DNA of 64,000 nt, from positions 89,266,217 through 89,330,216 of the forward strand of contig NC_072799.1 in NCBI RefSeq assembly GCF_028583425.1, given 5' to 3'. Below the pieces are notes generated by a model that searched no databases, was not told the DNA's origin, and saw only the letters and a list, made by a program, of their open reading frames with translations. This DNA is from Eublepharis macularius (lineage: Eukaryota > Chordata > Lepidosauria > Squamata > Eublepharidae). A program made the translations under genes and the position numbers. Shown piece after piece: positions 1 through 12,138 of this stretch. The first letter of the stretch is position 1. Every line of letters starts with the position of its first letter.

Positions 1-460
1 TTCTCTTGAGTTGCTCTCTCCCTCGCTGTCTGATCTCCATGAACTCTAAGCCAATTATCAGATTCACTGTCTCTTGTATCATCTGAAGCTTTCCAAATAT
101 TTTTATTCATTATTTTTCATTGACCTTCATTATTTTTCAGGGTTTGTTTAACACCTGAGTATACAACTTCACTAACATTACCTAAAGATGTAGAATGCCT
201 GAAATAACTTTGGTTATTTACTGCAGCATGCAGCATTGTGGGCATTATAGTTATTCAGCATATCTTGAATATACTTTTGAGCTGTTTATTTGTTAGCATT
301 TGTTGTAGCACTATATATTCATCCTGAGCTCTAGACAGATTATCTTATTTTCTTCTCTTTTTTCTTTTATTAGCTTGATCTGTTCTTTAAAGCTTGCCTA
401 CAAAAAAGCTAATGAAGCACTTGTGGGGAAACGCTGTGCTTTATAAATAGCCTGTGTGTC
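1..460. other. AT-rich sequence, nothing recognised
   Basis: No coding signal, repeat end or RNA gene could be recognised here. Confidence 0.5.
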
Positions 461-525
461 TGTTGTTGTTGTTACCACCACCACCACCACCACCACCACC
501 ACCACCACCACCACCACCACCACCA

Positions 526-566
<41 letters not shown>
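461..566 (+). repeat. Compound trinucleotide repeat (GTT)n (ACC)n (ACT)n
   Basis: A short GTT run passes into about 18 units of ACC and then about 13 units of ACT. Polyvaline and polythreonine frames over it are translations of the repeat. Confidence 0.95.
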
Positions 567-568
<2 letters not shown>

Positions 569-599
569 CCTAATAATTATCAACCAATTACTTGTCTGG

Positions 600-775
600 A
601 ATAGTCGCTGGTGCAGTTCTCCAGCATCCAATGCATCCGAATGTCAAGCCAGAGCTTTGGTCCATTTAACCTGATACAATGAGAGGGAGCAGCTCTCCAG
701 CCTAGTGACTAAACCAGGGCCTTTTGCATGCATGGTCTGTGCTCTGCCGTTCAACCAGGGCCTCTCCTCAGTCAG
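600..775 (-). mobile_element. Decayed tRNA-derived SINE
   Basis: Read on the minus strand it resembles the GGTAGAGCATCTGCTTTGCA and GGTCCCAGGTTCAA promoter segments of the SINE seen intact at 13925, with many substitutions. Confidence 0.5.
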
Positions 776-799
776 GGCCCAAAAATACGCCGAGAAACA

Positions 800-2315
800 A
801 ATGTTCATTGAATAGAACTTCATGGGCACATACAGTTATTTCCAGTCCAGGAAAGTGAAGTTTTAAGTATAATTGATTGCAGTGGCAGGAGGTAAGTATG
901 TTCTTTAACCCTTCCACTGAAATCAACAATATAACCTAAATGTGTGTCAATTTGGCTGATAAGACTTTACATGCAGCTAGAATATTGTCTCTATCAATTA
1001 CATAAATATGGCCTCTCGTAAGGGTCACATTTGGAAATGTTGAAAAGTGTTACAAGTTATTTACAAAGCAGTAGAGTTTTAAAATCCATCTCGGCAACAT
1101 CAGCCTTCAGGGTGCCACATCATTATGAGCAGATGTTGTCTTCAAAGGATGAAGTGAAAGGGTGAGAAGAACCGTTTTTAAAAGTATCCTATCGTTGCAT
1201 AAGAGCGATGCAGGCTAAATCCATATCTGTCGCTCAGACGCAGTTCTCCTTGATTACCGTGACAATTCCAATAAGTTTCAAACTGTTTGGCCTTTATGGG
1301 GTCCTGTAGCTAAAGAGGTTTGGCAAGAAATTAATGGAAACACAAGAGTATTTTAATTTTCCCCTTCATGTTTCCCCCCTCTCCTCTTTTAATTCTTTTG
1401 GCAAGATATCTAGGCTTTTGCAAAAGGTGCAGTATAAATGAAACCTAAATCCATGATTTATGTTCTGGCAAGCAGCAGGATTTCCATCTGTTTTCTCTAA
1501 ATTATGCTGCGTTTAGCACTATTCCACAGTCAGAAATACAACACACACACACACACATTACTTAAAGAGCAACAGAAAGAAACAGAAATCTCTGTTGGCA
1601 AAGAATGTATCTAGAAGTCTTTCTAAACAAATAACATTTTAAAATGGCTGCTGTGTTTTTTGGGGGGACCCACGCAATCAATGAACCCCCCTACTAGCAG
1701 AACAGAGACTGCAGTTGCAATTCTTGTGTTTGTGAATTCAGTATTATCACCAGCTCCTTCTAAGCTGCCTGTCCCAATTCCATGCATTATTACGCTTAAA
1801 AAACTCCCACTGAGTCTCAATAGGGCTTACTTCCAAGTAAGTATGTCAGGATTACTGTTTTCAAATGTGTTCTCACCATTTCCTTTCTCATCATATGTTG
1901 CAGGAACATTACATTTTGTATGTTTTTCATTTCAGTTGTTTTGAATCGTTTCCCCAACACCCCCCCTCTCTATGCAAGTAAGCATATAGTTTGAATGTGC
2001 TGAGTAAATTTAGGATATGTGACAACCCCCCTGAGAAAAGTTGATTTCCTTCAAAACTCTTCTGATATTTCATCAAAGGAGTACTCCAGAAGTAAGTTCT
2101 TGCAGATTTTTGTTTTAGGCAAAAACTTTGGGGCATGTAGCCTGTACACACATGTACCCATGCCTTGAAATGTTTCACTACCCTTACCAGAATTCATTTC
2201 ACATTCCTCAGGTGTGTCAAACAAAACCATGACCCAACATTAACTCTCTAACTTAGACAGCAGGTACCAGAATAATGAATGTTAATGTTAATTCATTTTA
2301 GCTTTTTTGTTATAG
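800..2315. other. No gene recognised
   Basis: AT-rich sequence with a short CA repeat near 1541. The stretch near 1795-1855 (TAGGGCTTACTTCCAAGTAAG) recalls a small squamate interspersed repeat also seen near 23.8 kb. Nothing else is supported. Confidence 0.4.
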
Positions 2316-2821
2316 CAGGACTTTTTTTCTAGGGAACGAGATGGTGGAACTCAGAGCCAAGCTACAAGTGACGAATTACATTTGCCTGGCAAGTGAACAG
2401 ACTCTCGTGTATTCCTCCCTGTTCACTTGCCATTCACTTGTAATTTGTCACTTGTAGCTTGGCTCTAAGTGGGTTGCCAGCACAGGGGGCAACTCTTGGC
2501 AGGAGGTGGTGCCCCTGGTACCACATGTGCACGCGCAAAGTGCACACACACTCCCAGGGCCAATGACATCACTTTGGGTCAGCTGGAACAAGGGGGGAGT
2601 TTTTAAAAGTTTAAATCGCCCTCGGCAAAAATGGTCACATGGGTGGTGGCCCCACCCCCTGATCTCCAGACAGAGGGGAGTTTAGATTGCTGGAGCGGCG
2701 CAGAAGGCAATCTAAACTCCCCTCTGTCTGGAGATCAGGGGGTGGGGCCACCGGCCATGTGACCATTTTCAAGAGGTTCTGAAACTCCATTCCACCGCGT
2801 TCCAGCTGAAAAAAAGCCCTG
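2316..2821 (+). mobile_element. hAT-like MITE, long form, with a nested hairpin element
   Basis: Terminal inverted repeats CAGGACTTTTTTT and AAAAAAAGCCCTG, flanked on both sides by the 8-base duplication TGTTATAG (2308-2315 and 2822-2829). It has the extra spacer of the long subfamily and is interrupted at 2355-2464 by a second palindromic element. Confidence 0.9.
2355..2464. mobile_element. Palindromic MITE (AGCCAAGCTACAAGTGAC ends) nested in a hAT MITE
   Basis: Inverted ends AGCCAAGCTACAAGTGAC/GTCACTTGTAGCTTGGCT, flanked by CTCAG (2350-2354) and CTAAG (2465-2469). The interrupted host sequence GGAACTCAGTGGG is known from the other MITE copies, so CTCAG is a real target sequence. Same family as 34653 and 53031. 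Confidence 0.85.
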
Positions 2822-2889
2822 TGTTATAGTAATAATGACAATACTATATCCATTAATTAATAAATGAATGTGATGAAGTGGCTCTAGTT

Positions 2890-3024
2890 CACTAAAGTTT
2901 GTGCCATGACTGGGGAAGGCAATGGCAAACCACCCCATAACAAAAAGTCTGCCATGAAAGCATCATGATGTGATGTCCTCCAGTGAGTCAGTAATGAGTC
3001 GGTGCTTGCACCTTTACTTTTTTA
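2890..3024 (+). mobile_element. 5'-truncated Sauria-type SINE
   Basis: GGGGAAGGCAATGGCAAACC, a GTGATGTC block and the terminal CAGTAATGAGTCGGTGCTTG followed by ACCTTTAC match the 3' half of the Sauria SINE, seen fuller at 25650 in reverse. Confidence 0.75.
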
Positions 3025-3134
3025 TCTATTTGTATTGCATCAATTTACTACTACAAGGCCAAGCAAGACTCTGCCACATAAAGCCACATGCAAAATCTGC
3101 AATATGACGGTTTTTACTTTTTATGTAGCATTCC

Positions 3135-3382
3135 CAGGGCTTTTTTTCAGCTGGAACGTGGTGGAACGGAGTTCCGGAACCTCTTGAAAATGGTCACATG
3201 GCTGGTGGCCCCGCCCCCTGATCTCCAGACAGAGGGGAGTTGAGATTGCCGAGTGGCGTGGAGGGCAATCTAAACTCCCCTCTGTCTGGAGATCAGGGGG
3301 CGGGGCCACCAGCCATGTGACCATTTTCTCTGAGGGCAACCCACTGAGTTCCACCACCTCTTTACCCAGAAAAAAAGCCCTG
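3135..3382 (-). mobile_element. hAT-like MITE, short form
   Basis: CAGGGCTTTTTTT at one end and AAAAAAAGCCCTG at the other, with an exact 8-base duplication AGCATTCC (3127-3134 and 3383-3390). The body is a long hairpin centred near 3260. Confidence 0.92.
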
Positions 3383-3629
3383 AGCATTCCAATATCCATA
3401 TTTTGGTCCAAGAAAACAGTGAGAGTTTTCCCGCTGAAGTGTGGTGTGTGGGGGATGGGTGGGAGGGAGGAACAGAGCATGCCAACTGCATACAAATAAA
3501 TGATGGTAGCTATGAACAAGACTAACCAACTGCACTTTCAAGGATCACATGCTTAATTCTGCAAGTGCCATGCTTCTGTCATGTCTGAGCCACAACTTCT
3601 GAACAGCTAACCCTCTACAGTTAACCCTC

Positions 3630-4740
3630 CTACTTTGAATGTAGGATCCCACCCAGCAATTTGCCCATCGGGCATTTTAAATGTGGCCACTGTAACATCT
3701 GTGACCTCTCAGTCAAACTTTCTTGCATTACAAATCCCGTGACCGGTAGGAACCTTTACAGTAAGTGCTTTTCTTCCTGCTCTACTTCATCAGTTGTGTA
3801 TATAGTCCGCTGCACATGCGGCTTATTATATATTGGGAACACTACTCGACCATTGAGACTACGTATACAAGAGCATCTATCTAGAATTCGTAATAAGGTC
3901 CTTGAGGCTCCTTTAAGTCAGCATTTTGTAGAGCATCACACTCACGAACGGGAATTTGTTTTTTCTGTACTTCAGGTAGTGGATCACAAACAATTGCAAG
4001 ACACCCGCAGGGACTTGTTGCGTACAGAAACACGATGGATTTTCCGCCTTTGCAGTTTGACACCTCATGGTCTCAATAATGACATAGACTTCTCCCCATT
4101 CCTGGGCTAATATATTTACTTTTTGAATGAAAGAGATCAGGGTTCCAGCATTAATCATTTGGTTTTGATCATGAATTGCTAGCGGCCCCTTTAAATCGTG
4201 CATAGGAGTGGTCACTCTTATTAACAAGATGAGTTTAAATTTTGAAGGGGTTATGCATTGCTCCACCCAGAAATAAACTACCTGGAAGACATTAGAGAGT
4301 AGCAGAGAGATCCTACAGATCCAAATTCTGGGACAGGTGAGGTATTTCTCCTTTGGTTGGGGCCAGAGCATAAAAATTGGGTTTCTCAAGGGAATGTGTG
4401 CATGTATTGTAATATTCTGAAGAGAAATAAGAGATAATTAGTCTGTTCATGTAAATACATTTTTTATTTTTGTATGTTATATTTGAGCACATTCTGGTTG
4501 GATACATCACATGAATTTACTTGATGCTCTTATGTTGTTTTCAGACATAACGTGGCTTTTGAGGAAGCAAATAGTGCGAAATGGGATTAAAGCCTCAGCC
4601 GGCCAGCCCGTTGCCAACTCCAGCCAGGAGCTTTATTTGTATTGACTCACTGGCTTTTTGTTTGTACATGGTGCCTTTAACATGGGTTCTGAAGGTATAG
4701 AACCAATAAAGTCGTATCATTGTGTTTGTGGCTTCTCGGA
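3630..4740 (+). mobile_element. Penelope-like element, 3' part with GIY-YIG endonuclease
   Basis: An open frame ending at a TAA at 4108-4110 encodes a cysteine-rich entry (FKCGHCNIC) followed by a GIY-YIG type nuclease: VVYIVRCTCGLLYIGNTTRP, then R and EH positions typical of the fold. This is the C-terminal domain of Penelope-like retroelements; the reverse transcriptase part is missing. The domain nicks DNA for insertion in intact elements. The trailing region contains TTGAGGAAGC...GCGAAATGG near 4559-4583, a worn hammerhead-like core as found in Penelope terminal repeats. Left boundary is approximate. Confidence 0.75.
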
Positions 4741-4749
4741 CTTACTTGT

Positions 4750-6142
4750 TTGTACAAGATTGGAGAAGAGCGAATGTTATCCCAATCTTTAAGAAAGGGA
4801 GATGACCCGGGAAACTACAGGCCGGTCAGTCTGACTTCTGTTGCTGGGAAGATATTAGAACAGATTTTAAAGGGATCGATCTGTAAGCATCTGAAGGACC
4901 GCTCAGTGATCCAGGGAAGTCAGCATGGTTTTGTTCCTAACAGATCCTGCCAGACCAACCTGGTTTCCTTTGATCGAGTGACCAGCTTGCTGGATCGGGG
5001 GAACTCTGTTGACGTGATTTATCTGGATTTCCATGACATTCTGATGGGCAAACTGGAAGACTGTGAACTGGACTATAGGACAGTTCGGTAGATAGGGAAC
5101 TGGTTAGAGGACCGCACCCAAAGAGTGGTGGTCAACGGCATTTCATCAGATTGGAGGGAGGTGTCCAGTGGGGTGCCGCAGGGCTCGGTTTTGGGCCCGG
5201 TACTTTTCAATATTTTTATCAATGATCTGGATGAAGGAGTGGAAGGGCTGCTCATTAAATTTGCTGATGATACCAAATTGGGAGGGGTAGCAAACACCCA
5301 AGAAGATAGAATTAAAATTCAACAAGACCTGAGTACTCTGGAGAAGTGGGCTGTTGTGAACATGATGCAATTCAACAAAGACAAGTGTACAGAATTACAT
5401 CTGGGCCACAAAAATGGGAAGCACAAATACTGGATGGGGGATACACTTCTGGGCAGTAGTATATGTGAAAGGGATCTTGGGGTAAGAGTGGACTGTAAAC
5501 TAAATATGAGCAGTCAGTGTGATGCGGTGGCAAAAAAAGCTAATTCAATCCTGGGTTGTATCAAAGGGGCCATAGCGTCGAAATCGCAGGAGGTCATAGC
5601 CCCTCTCTATACTGCCTTGGTCAGGCCACACCTGGAGTATTGTGTGCAGTTCTGGAGGCCTCACTTCAAAAAGGATGTGGACAAAATCGAGAAGGTGCAG
5701 AGGAGAGCGACCAGGATGATCAGGGGTCTGGAGACTGAGCCCTACGAGGAAAGGCTGAGGGCCTTGGGAATGTTTAGTTTGGAGAAAAGGAGGTTGAGGG
5801 GGGACATGATTGCTCTCTTTAAATATTTGAAAGGCTGTCATTTGGAGGAGGGCAAGGAGCTGTTCCAGTTGGCAGCAGAGGGTAGGACGCGAAGCAATGG
5901 GCTAAAGCTACATGCACAAAAGTACCGGCTGGATATTAGGAAGAACTTTTTCACGGTCAGAGTAGTTCAAAAGTGGAATCAGCTGCCTAGGGAGGTGGTG
6001 AGCTCCCCCTCACTGGCAGTTTTCAAGAAGAGGCTGGATGAATACTTGTCAGGGATGCTTTAGGCTGATCCTGCACTGGGCAGGGGGTTGGACTAGATGG
6101 TCTGTATGGCCCCTTCCAACTCTATGATTCTATGATTCTATG
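4750..6142 (+). mobile_element. CR1 LINE, 3' part with broken reverse transcriptase
   Basis: The 5' segment encodes the RT entry ([18 protein letters not shown]) and YLDF. After a deletion and an in-frame stop near 5089 it resumes with GVPQGSVLGPVLFNIFINDL and the catalytic FADDTKLGG (5260-5271), then runs to a TAG at 6061-6063. The 3' end carries the CR1 signature TGATTCTATGATTCTATG. CR1 is a non-LTR retrotransposon whose protein copies its own RNA at the target. This copy lacks the LDFxKAFD catalytic stretch and is 5'-truncated, so it is dead. Confidence 0.92.
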
Positions 6143-6880
6143 CCCCCAAACTGGGAGGAGTAGAAGATAGAGAATTCAACAAGATCTGAACATACTAGAA
6201 AAATGGGCAGATTTGAATAAGATGTGATTTAGCATGGATATGTGGGTTCTGCACCTGGGTGACAAAAATGCAAAGCATTTTTGGGATTCACCTCTGGGTA
6301 GCAGTGTGTGTGAACAAGATCTTGGGATACAGGTGGATGGGAGCTAAATATGAGCAGTCAGTGTGATGCAGTAGCAAAAAAGGCAAATGTTTCAAAAAGG
6401 CCTCGCTTCAAAAAGGATGCGGACAAATTGAAATGGATGTAGAGGAGAGCAACCAGGATGATCAGAGGCCTGGAGACCGAGCCTTACGGGGAAAGCCTGA
6501 GGGACTTGGGAATGTTCAATTTGGAGAAGAGGAGGCTGAGAGTAGACATGATTGTTCTCTTTAAGTACTGAAAACGTTGTCACTTAGAGGAGGGATGGGA
6601 GCTCTTCCTCTTGGCAACAGAGGATAGGACTTGAAGCAATGGGCTTAAATTACATGCAGAAAGGTACCGGCTGGATATCAGGAAAAGCTTTTTCACGGTC
6701 AGAGTAGTTCAAAGGTGGAACCAGCTGCCTAGGGAGGTGGTGAGCTCCCCTTCACTGACAGTTTTCAAGAAGAGGCTGGATGAATATTTGTCAGAGACGC
6801 TTTAGGCTGTTCCTTCATTGTGCAGGGGGTTGGACTAAATGGTCTGTAAGACCCCTTCCAACTCTATGATTCTATGACTA
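6143..6880 (+). mobile_element. Second, more decayed CR1 3' end
   Basis: Directly abuts the first copy. It starts within the segment after FADD (ACTGGGAGGAGTAGAAGATA), has several internal deletions, and ends with the same TCTATGATTCTATGA signature. Confidence 0.9.
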
Positions 6881-9062
6881 TCATCTTTGGGATTTGTTAA
6901 TATCAAACGAACTAAAATTTTGTTTACTAAAACTGGACATTTAGAAAGCTTCAACAACAGACACAATTCAGGCAACAAACAAGTTTATTTTCTGTTTTTA
7001 AGGCTACAACTCTTACAAGCATACACAGATCCAAAACAAAGGATCCATTTCAAGCAATGTAAAAAGCTGTCATTACGCTCTATATGAAAAAGCCAAACGT
7101 CTTAGAAGCATTCTGGGTTATATCAGATGGGACGTCCTATGGCTAGCGTGGGCAGCAGTCAGAAAATAAGAGTCAAAGATCCATTTGACATGTCTTGGAA
7201 TGATCTTTAATCCATTAGCAGTCTAGTTCTGGAAAGGAATTAAGTTGTTACAAACCAGCACACAATGATACCTTGACACACAACAGGCATGTGTAGGTCA
7301 TTTCAAAGGGGTTTCCAGAGTCTAAACCCTTTGATATATGAACAGCTAGGAAGCTGGCAATCTCTGAACCATGAACCAGCCCTCTTTAAACAGCAGTGGG
7401 CTCAAAATCAAAAGATAATACAGAATTGTGCCCCTGAATAAGTATGCATAACTGCATTCCACCTTTCCCAATAATAACTGCGCTTTCCTAGCCTTTCCAC
7501 TTTGTATTGTGTGCATATGCAGCTCCAAAAGGGGGCAAATAACTCCCCCTGTTTCAGCTTGGGAAAATGGTGCAGGGGAAGGCAGGAGCCTCTTCTCCCC
7601 ACTCCACAACCCAGTCCTGAATCAAACAGAGCTTCTGTGGACTTTTAAAATGCCAGTCTCTGTAGCTGCTGTGTGGCTGCAGGGAAAACAGGTCTGGTTC
7701 AGGTTCTCCAGGGTTGCCAGATCTCCTGTTGGCAACCTCTCTTCCTGCTGCCATTCCTTTGGATGGCATGATATCTCTTCTGGGGATAATCTGAAAGTAA
7801 CATGATGTTGCTCTAGGATTCACGAGAAACTCTATGGTTTCCAGTAATTCCTAGAGCAACATGATGTCCTTTCTGTTTGCCACAGGAAATGATGTTGTAC
7901 TGTGTGCAATGCTGGTGCCTCCCCATGTTTCTGCCTCCCATTTCTCACTAGTTTCTGCCCATCAGCTGACTACTCAGACCTGTCTCATTGCAAAATGTTA
8001 TTCTACTCTGCCATCACTCCCCCCTTTCTGCCTGCTCCTTCATTGCCAAATTAAGACTGCAAGTTCCTTGTTTATTTAACTTCTTGCTTGCTAGCTTGCT
8101 TGCTTGCTTGCTTGCTTGCTTGCAGCATTTGTCTGTCACACCTTACTCTGAAGTAATCCAAAGCAGCTCACAGAATAATGCCAAACAACTTACCGGTTTA
8201 TACTAATAATCAGTTGGATCTAACCAGCTTTTTGGTTGACGGAAAACAGTGTATGGGTTCCCTTTGAAAAGGCTCTTCTGGGGATCCTAGAACCAGCATG
8301 TATAAAAGGCCTGTGGAATGGTGGTGGTACTAAAGATGGTGATTGGGTGAAACTAAATGGATTCAACCCAATGCAACTAAAAATAAAAAGAACTTGATCT
8401 GAGGCTGGGCCCAGTTGACCAGGACACCTAACACAAGACCTAAGATCCCTTCAGTTCATGCCTCTGGCCCCACCCAGCCTATAAGTACCTGCGAGGAGCA
8501 GAAGACAAATCAAGCCCAGAGGGAATTCAGCTGCTGCTAGTTAGCTGCCCACAAGCCATCCTTGCTCCCGTTCTCCCTCGCCTCCTCCTTGGAGCAGATA
8601 ACTGCACATTGGCTTATGCATCTTCGGAATATCATTTGCATTAACGGTGCTAAAAAAAATGCTTGCAGAGTTATGAGATTCACTGTGCTAAGCTATACAG
8701 GGTTACTCCAAGAGGCATGTAGGCAGGTAAATCTCCATAGGATTGCACTCTCCTTTGTTGGGAAATCGGTTTTACTGAAACCAATGAAATAGTCTGGCGT
8801 GTAGTAATAGTTGAAGAAAAGGACAAGAGAGAGACCTGCAAGGGGTCATGGGAGAAAGGAAATCCAATTTTGCTTCTCCCTATCCCTGCTCTTTGCAACG
8901 TCCTCCTGTTTACCCTCCCTCTCCCTCCCACCCCCTCCTCCCCTAATCACTCTTGGTTGCCCAGCCCCACTTAACCACCATGGGGCCTCCCTCCTCCTTG
9001 TCCTGCCCCCCTCTTTCTCTGAGGTTCAGGCAGGTACCTCTGTGTGCATTGTGGTTGCTATG
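6881..9062. other. No gene recognised; CTTG microsatellite inside
   Basis: No exon or repeat end is supported except the (CTTG)n run at 8084-8123. A local inverted repeat, GTTGCTCTAGGATT near 7807 and AATTCCTAGAGCAAC near 7847, suggests a small hairpin element but its limits are unclear. Confidence 0.4.
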
Positions 9063-9063
9063 T

Positions 9064-9302
9064 AACAACAACATTTGATTTATATACCACCCTTCAGGAC
9101 AACTTAACACCCACTCAGAGCAGTTTACAAAGTATGTTGTTATTATCCCCACAACAATCACCCTGTGAGGTGGGTGGGGCTGAGAGAGTTCTGAAAGAGC
9201 TGAGACTGACCCAAGGTCACAAGTGGAGGAGAGGGGAATCAAACCTGGTTCTCCAGATAAGAGTTCTGCCGTTCTTAACCACTACACCAAACTGGCTCTC
9301 CC
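9064..9302 (-). mobile_element. tRNA-derived SINE with GTT-repeat tail
   Basis: On the minus strand: an A box in TTTGGTGTAGTGGTTAAGA, a B box resembling GGTTTGATTCC, the GACCTTGGGTCAGTC block, and a tail ATAAATCAAATGTTGTTGTT. Same family as 11884, 23497 and 38082. Confidence 0.9.
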
Positions 9303-9361
9303 ACAATGCCATCAGAATCCTAGTCTGCAGGGGCGAGGGGTTCCCATGCCTACACATGCAC

Positions 9362-9562
9362 ACAGCCTGATCTGCACAGCCCAGGCAAGCCCAGTTTCAT
9401 CTCAGAAGCTAAGCAAGGTCGACCTTGGCTAGTAATTGGATGGGAGACCCCCAACGAAGATGAAGGTCACAATGCAGGGGCACGCAATAGCATACCATCT
9501 CTGTTAGTATCTTGCCTTGAAAACTCCAACAGGGTCACTATAAATCGGTTTGACTTGATGGC
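9362..9562 (+). mobile_element. 5S rRNA-derived SINE (5S-Sauria type)
   Basis: CTCAGAAGCTAAGCAAGG and TAATTGGATGGGAGACC are the internal promoter part of 5S rRNA. The tail (AAATCGGTTTGACTTGATGG) is the RTE/Bov-B 3' end. Not a 5S gene because the 3' half of 5S is replaced. Confidence 0.88.
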
Positions 9563-10460
9563 ACTTTTTGCCAGCACCCCATATGCACAGATGTCACAAT
9601 GGAGTTTTGAGGGAGGGTTATCCCTCCCCCTACACATTACTTGTATAATGTTGATATGTACAATGTAGCTATTTCTGCAAATCTGGTTTTGCAGAGCCCT
9701 AAATAATAGTTGGGGGGTCACTCTGTTGTACAGATTTTGCTATTAAATATAGTAATTTTTCATGGGATCACATCAGAGACAAAAGTTACACAGAAAACAA
9801 GAAGAATGCTATGTGTAGTAGGGGTGGAGAAGCATTTCACAAACAGTGATCTGAGACGACAGACATCTTCAGGATCTTAAAGTATCCAAGGATCAAACTA
9901 TCTTGGCTGCTCCAGGGATACAAGACTAGATCATTAAGTTAAAGATCACATTCAATTCCATAACAAAGGACTGGGCGGCCCTCTGGACAGAGAACACAAT
10001 ACACTGATTTCCCCGAGTAGCTCAGAGACAGATCTGTATTGTTGATTCCTGACTAAAATTGAAGGGGGTGGGGAGTAGCGACAGCGTTTTGGCTTGGCTC
10101 CCGAGCATTTCAATGTTTCCCAACAAGATGGAATAATGGAAGCAAAATAAACTTTGATTTCTTGTTGCAATATCAATGTCTAACAAAAAAAAGAGGGTCT
10201 GTGCAGTGGTGTTTCCATGCTAGTGGCTCTTTGTTTAGCCTGGTCTTTTTGAAATTCAATAAATGCTCATTGGACTACACTACATTGGAACAAGTCTGGT
10301 TTTGATTAGACTTGTAACAAGCTGTCAGAAATGTAGACTGTGCCAAATAAACTCATGTGGGTTAACTTGGGAAAACCCATAAACTGTCTGCTGCTTACTT
10401 CAATAAAGATCAGAAGCCAACCTGACTCTCAAAGCTGCCAGTGGTTATGTACTTGATATG
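9563..10460. other. No gene recognised
   Basis: AT-rich sequence without supported exons, RNA genes or repeat ends. Confidence 0.4.
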
Positions 10461-10468
10461 TCTGAGAC

Positions 10469-10710
10469 CAGGACTTTTTTCTGGGGAAAGAGGTGGTGGA
10501 ACTCAGCGGGTTGCCCTCGTAGAAAATGGTCACATGCTGATCTCCAGGCAGAGGGGAGTTTAGATTGCCCTCCGCGCTGCTCGGAGGCGCAGAGGGCGAT
10601 CTCAACTCCCCTCTGTCTGGAGATCAGGGGGCAGGGCCACCAGCCATGTGACCATTTTGAAGAGGTTCCAGAACTCCATTCCACCGCGTTCCAGCTGAAA
10701 AAAAGCCCTG
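10469..10710 (+). mobile_element. hAT-like MITE, short form
   Basis: Ends CAGGACTTTTTTC and AAAAAAAGCCCTG, flanked by TCTGAGAC (10461-10468) and CCTGAGAC (10711-10718), an 8-base duplication with one mismatch. Confidence 0.9.
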
Positions 10711-11880
10711 CCTGAGACTAATCAGAGTAAGCCACTTGAGGCCAAGTTCTCATTCCTACACGTGAGCCCAGGGCAACATGGTTATGTCCAAAGCAGCCAA
10801 TGAGATATGCCTGTGGTCAGAGCCCTAACTCAAACAAAGAACAGGGACACTGACACTGCTGGTGCTACTACATCCCCCCAGAATGATTATAAGCCATTAT
10901 GGGTACAAGTAAAGGAGAACATCTCGTCCACAAGCAAGTGAATAGAACTTGAACATGAGAACTGAAAAGGACTACAGTATGTTCCATCCATCTGTCCATC
11001 ATCCAAGAGAAGATCCTCATGGATTCTTAACCATGAAAATCTTAATCTAATGTAATCAGCTATGAAGGAAACTCCTACTGGTAAATAATTTCACCTTCTT
11101 AACTTTCTCTTTCTTTTTAGCAGAATTTAATGCTGTTATTGTTGTTATAGGAGACTCAGTCTTCCCTCTTCCCATGCTGTACTTCTTTGGATAACATATG
11201 AATAGAGAATATGTTTCCCCAAGGACATGTATCTGAACTTCAAAATGGGAGTGGTTTCCATGTCTTACAGTGCAAGACATACAGTTGTTCTCCATTTGCA
11301 TGTTATCTGGAAGTAGAAAAGCTGAAAGCACAGGTTGCTTTCCTTTCTTAAAAAAACTCCTGGTTAATTAAGCCCTCACAGGCACCATTTAAAATGAGAT
11401 AGCATAAAGTGATATGGGCAAAGCAAAGACAAAAGAAAGTGGAAGAAATGAGAAAACCAGAAGTGGGTGGTGGAAAAATGTCAAGAAAGGGCAAAAGATA
11501 TTAGGAAACTCACTTTGAAAACCTACAATTTCAAATGCTCAGGTCTCCTAGAATGCAAATGTGTACAGAGTTAGCAAAGATTTATTTATTTTCAGGTGAG
11601 GGGCGCTGATCTTTTATTTAAAAAATCGATATTTTCAGGTCCCCACTTGTCCCTCCATTTTTTAATTCAAGTCATGATCTTCATCCATATTCTGAGCAAG
11701 ACCAATGCGCCAGTGTCATGTCTACCCCTGACCGGTCTCATATCTGCATCTTTCCAACCCAGTCACTCAACAATTCAATCTGAACCAAACTTACTAGAGG
11801 TCAGCCCTGGGGTGTTTTCAGTAGCATGGCCCAGCAGTTGATGGAGTTTCTTTAGTATCTGCAGATTGTCTCTCTCTTTT
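10711..11880. other. No gene recognised
   Basis: No coding segment, RNA gene or repeat boundary is supported in this stretch. Confidence 0.4.
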
Positions 11881-11883
11881 ACA

Positions 11884-12138
11884 CGCGTTTGGTGTAGTGG
11901 GTAAGAGCAGCGGGACTCTAATCTGGAGAACTGGGTTTGATTCCCCCCTCCTCCACTTGAAGCCAGCTGGGTGACCTTGGGTCAGTCACGGCTCTCTGGA
12001 GCTCTCTCAGCCCCACCTACCTCACAGGGTGTTTTGTTGTGGGGATAATAATAACATACTTTGTAAACCGCTCTGAGTGGGTGTTGTCATCCTGAAGGGC
12101 GGTATAGAAATCGAATGTTGTTGTTGTTGTTGTTGTTC
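11884..12138 (+). mobile_element. tRNA-derived SINE with GTT-repeat tail
   Basis: Starts at GTTTGGTGTAGTGGGTAAGA (A box), has a B box in GGTTTGATTCC, then CCTTGGGTCAGTCACGGCTC and CCGCTCTGAGTGGGTGTTG, and ends in a (GTT)n tail. The best preserved copy in the window. Confidence 0.93.

Noticed and set aside
398..674. Polyvaline and polythreonine open frames
   Set aside because: They are translations of the ACC/ACT trinucleotide repeat on both strands, without any further coding sign.
3121..3519. Open frames with the recurring peptide [12 protein letters not shown]
   Set aside because: The same peptide recurs wherever the hAT-like MITE occurs and is read from its hairpin; it is not a gene family.
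11884..12138. Possible tRNA gene (A and B boxes)
   Set aside because: The boxes are followed by a SINE body and a GTT tail, and the same unit recurs on both strands. No cloverleaf with acceptor stem is formed.
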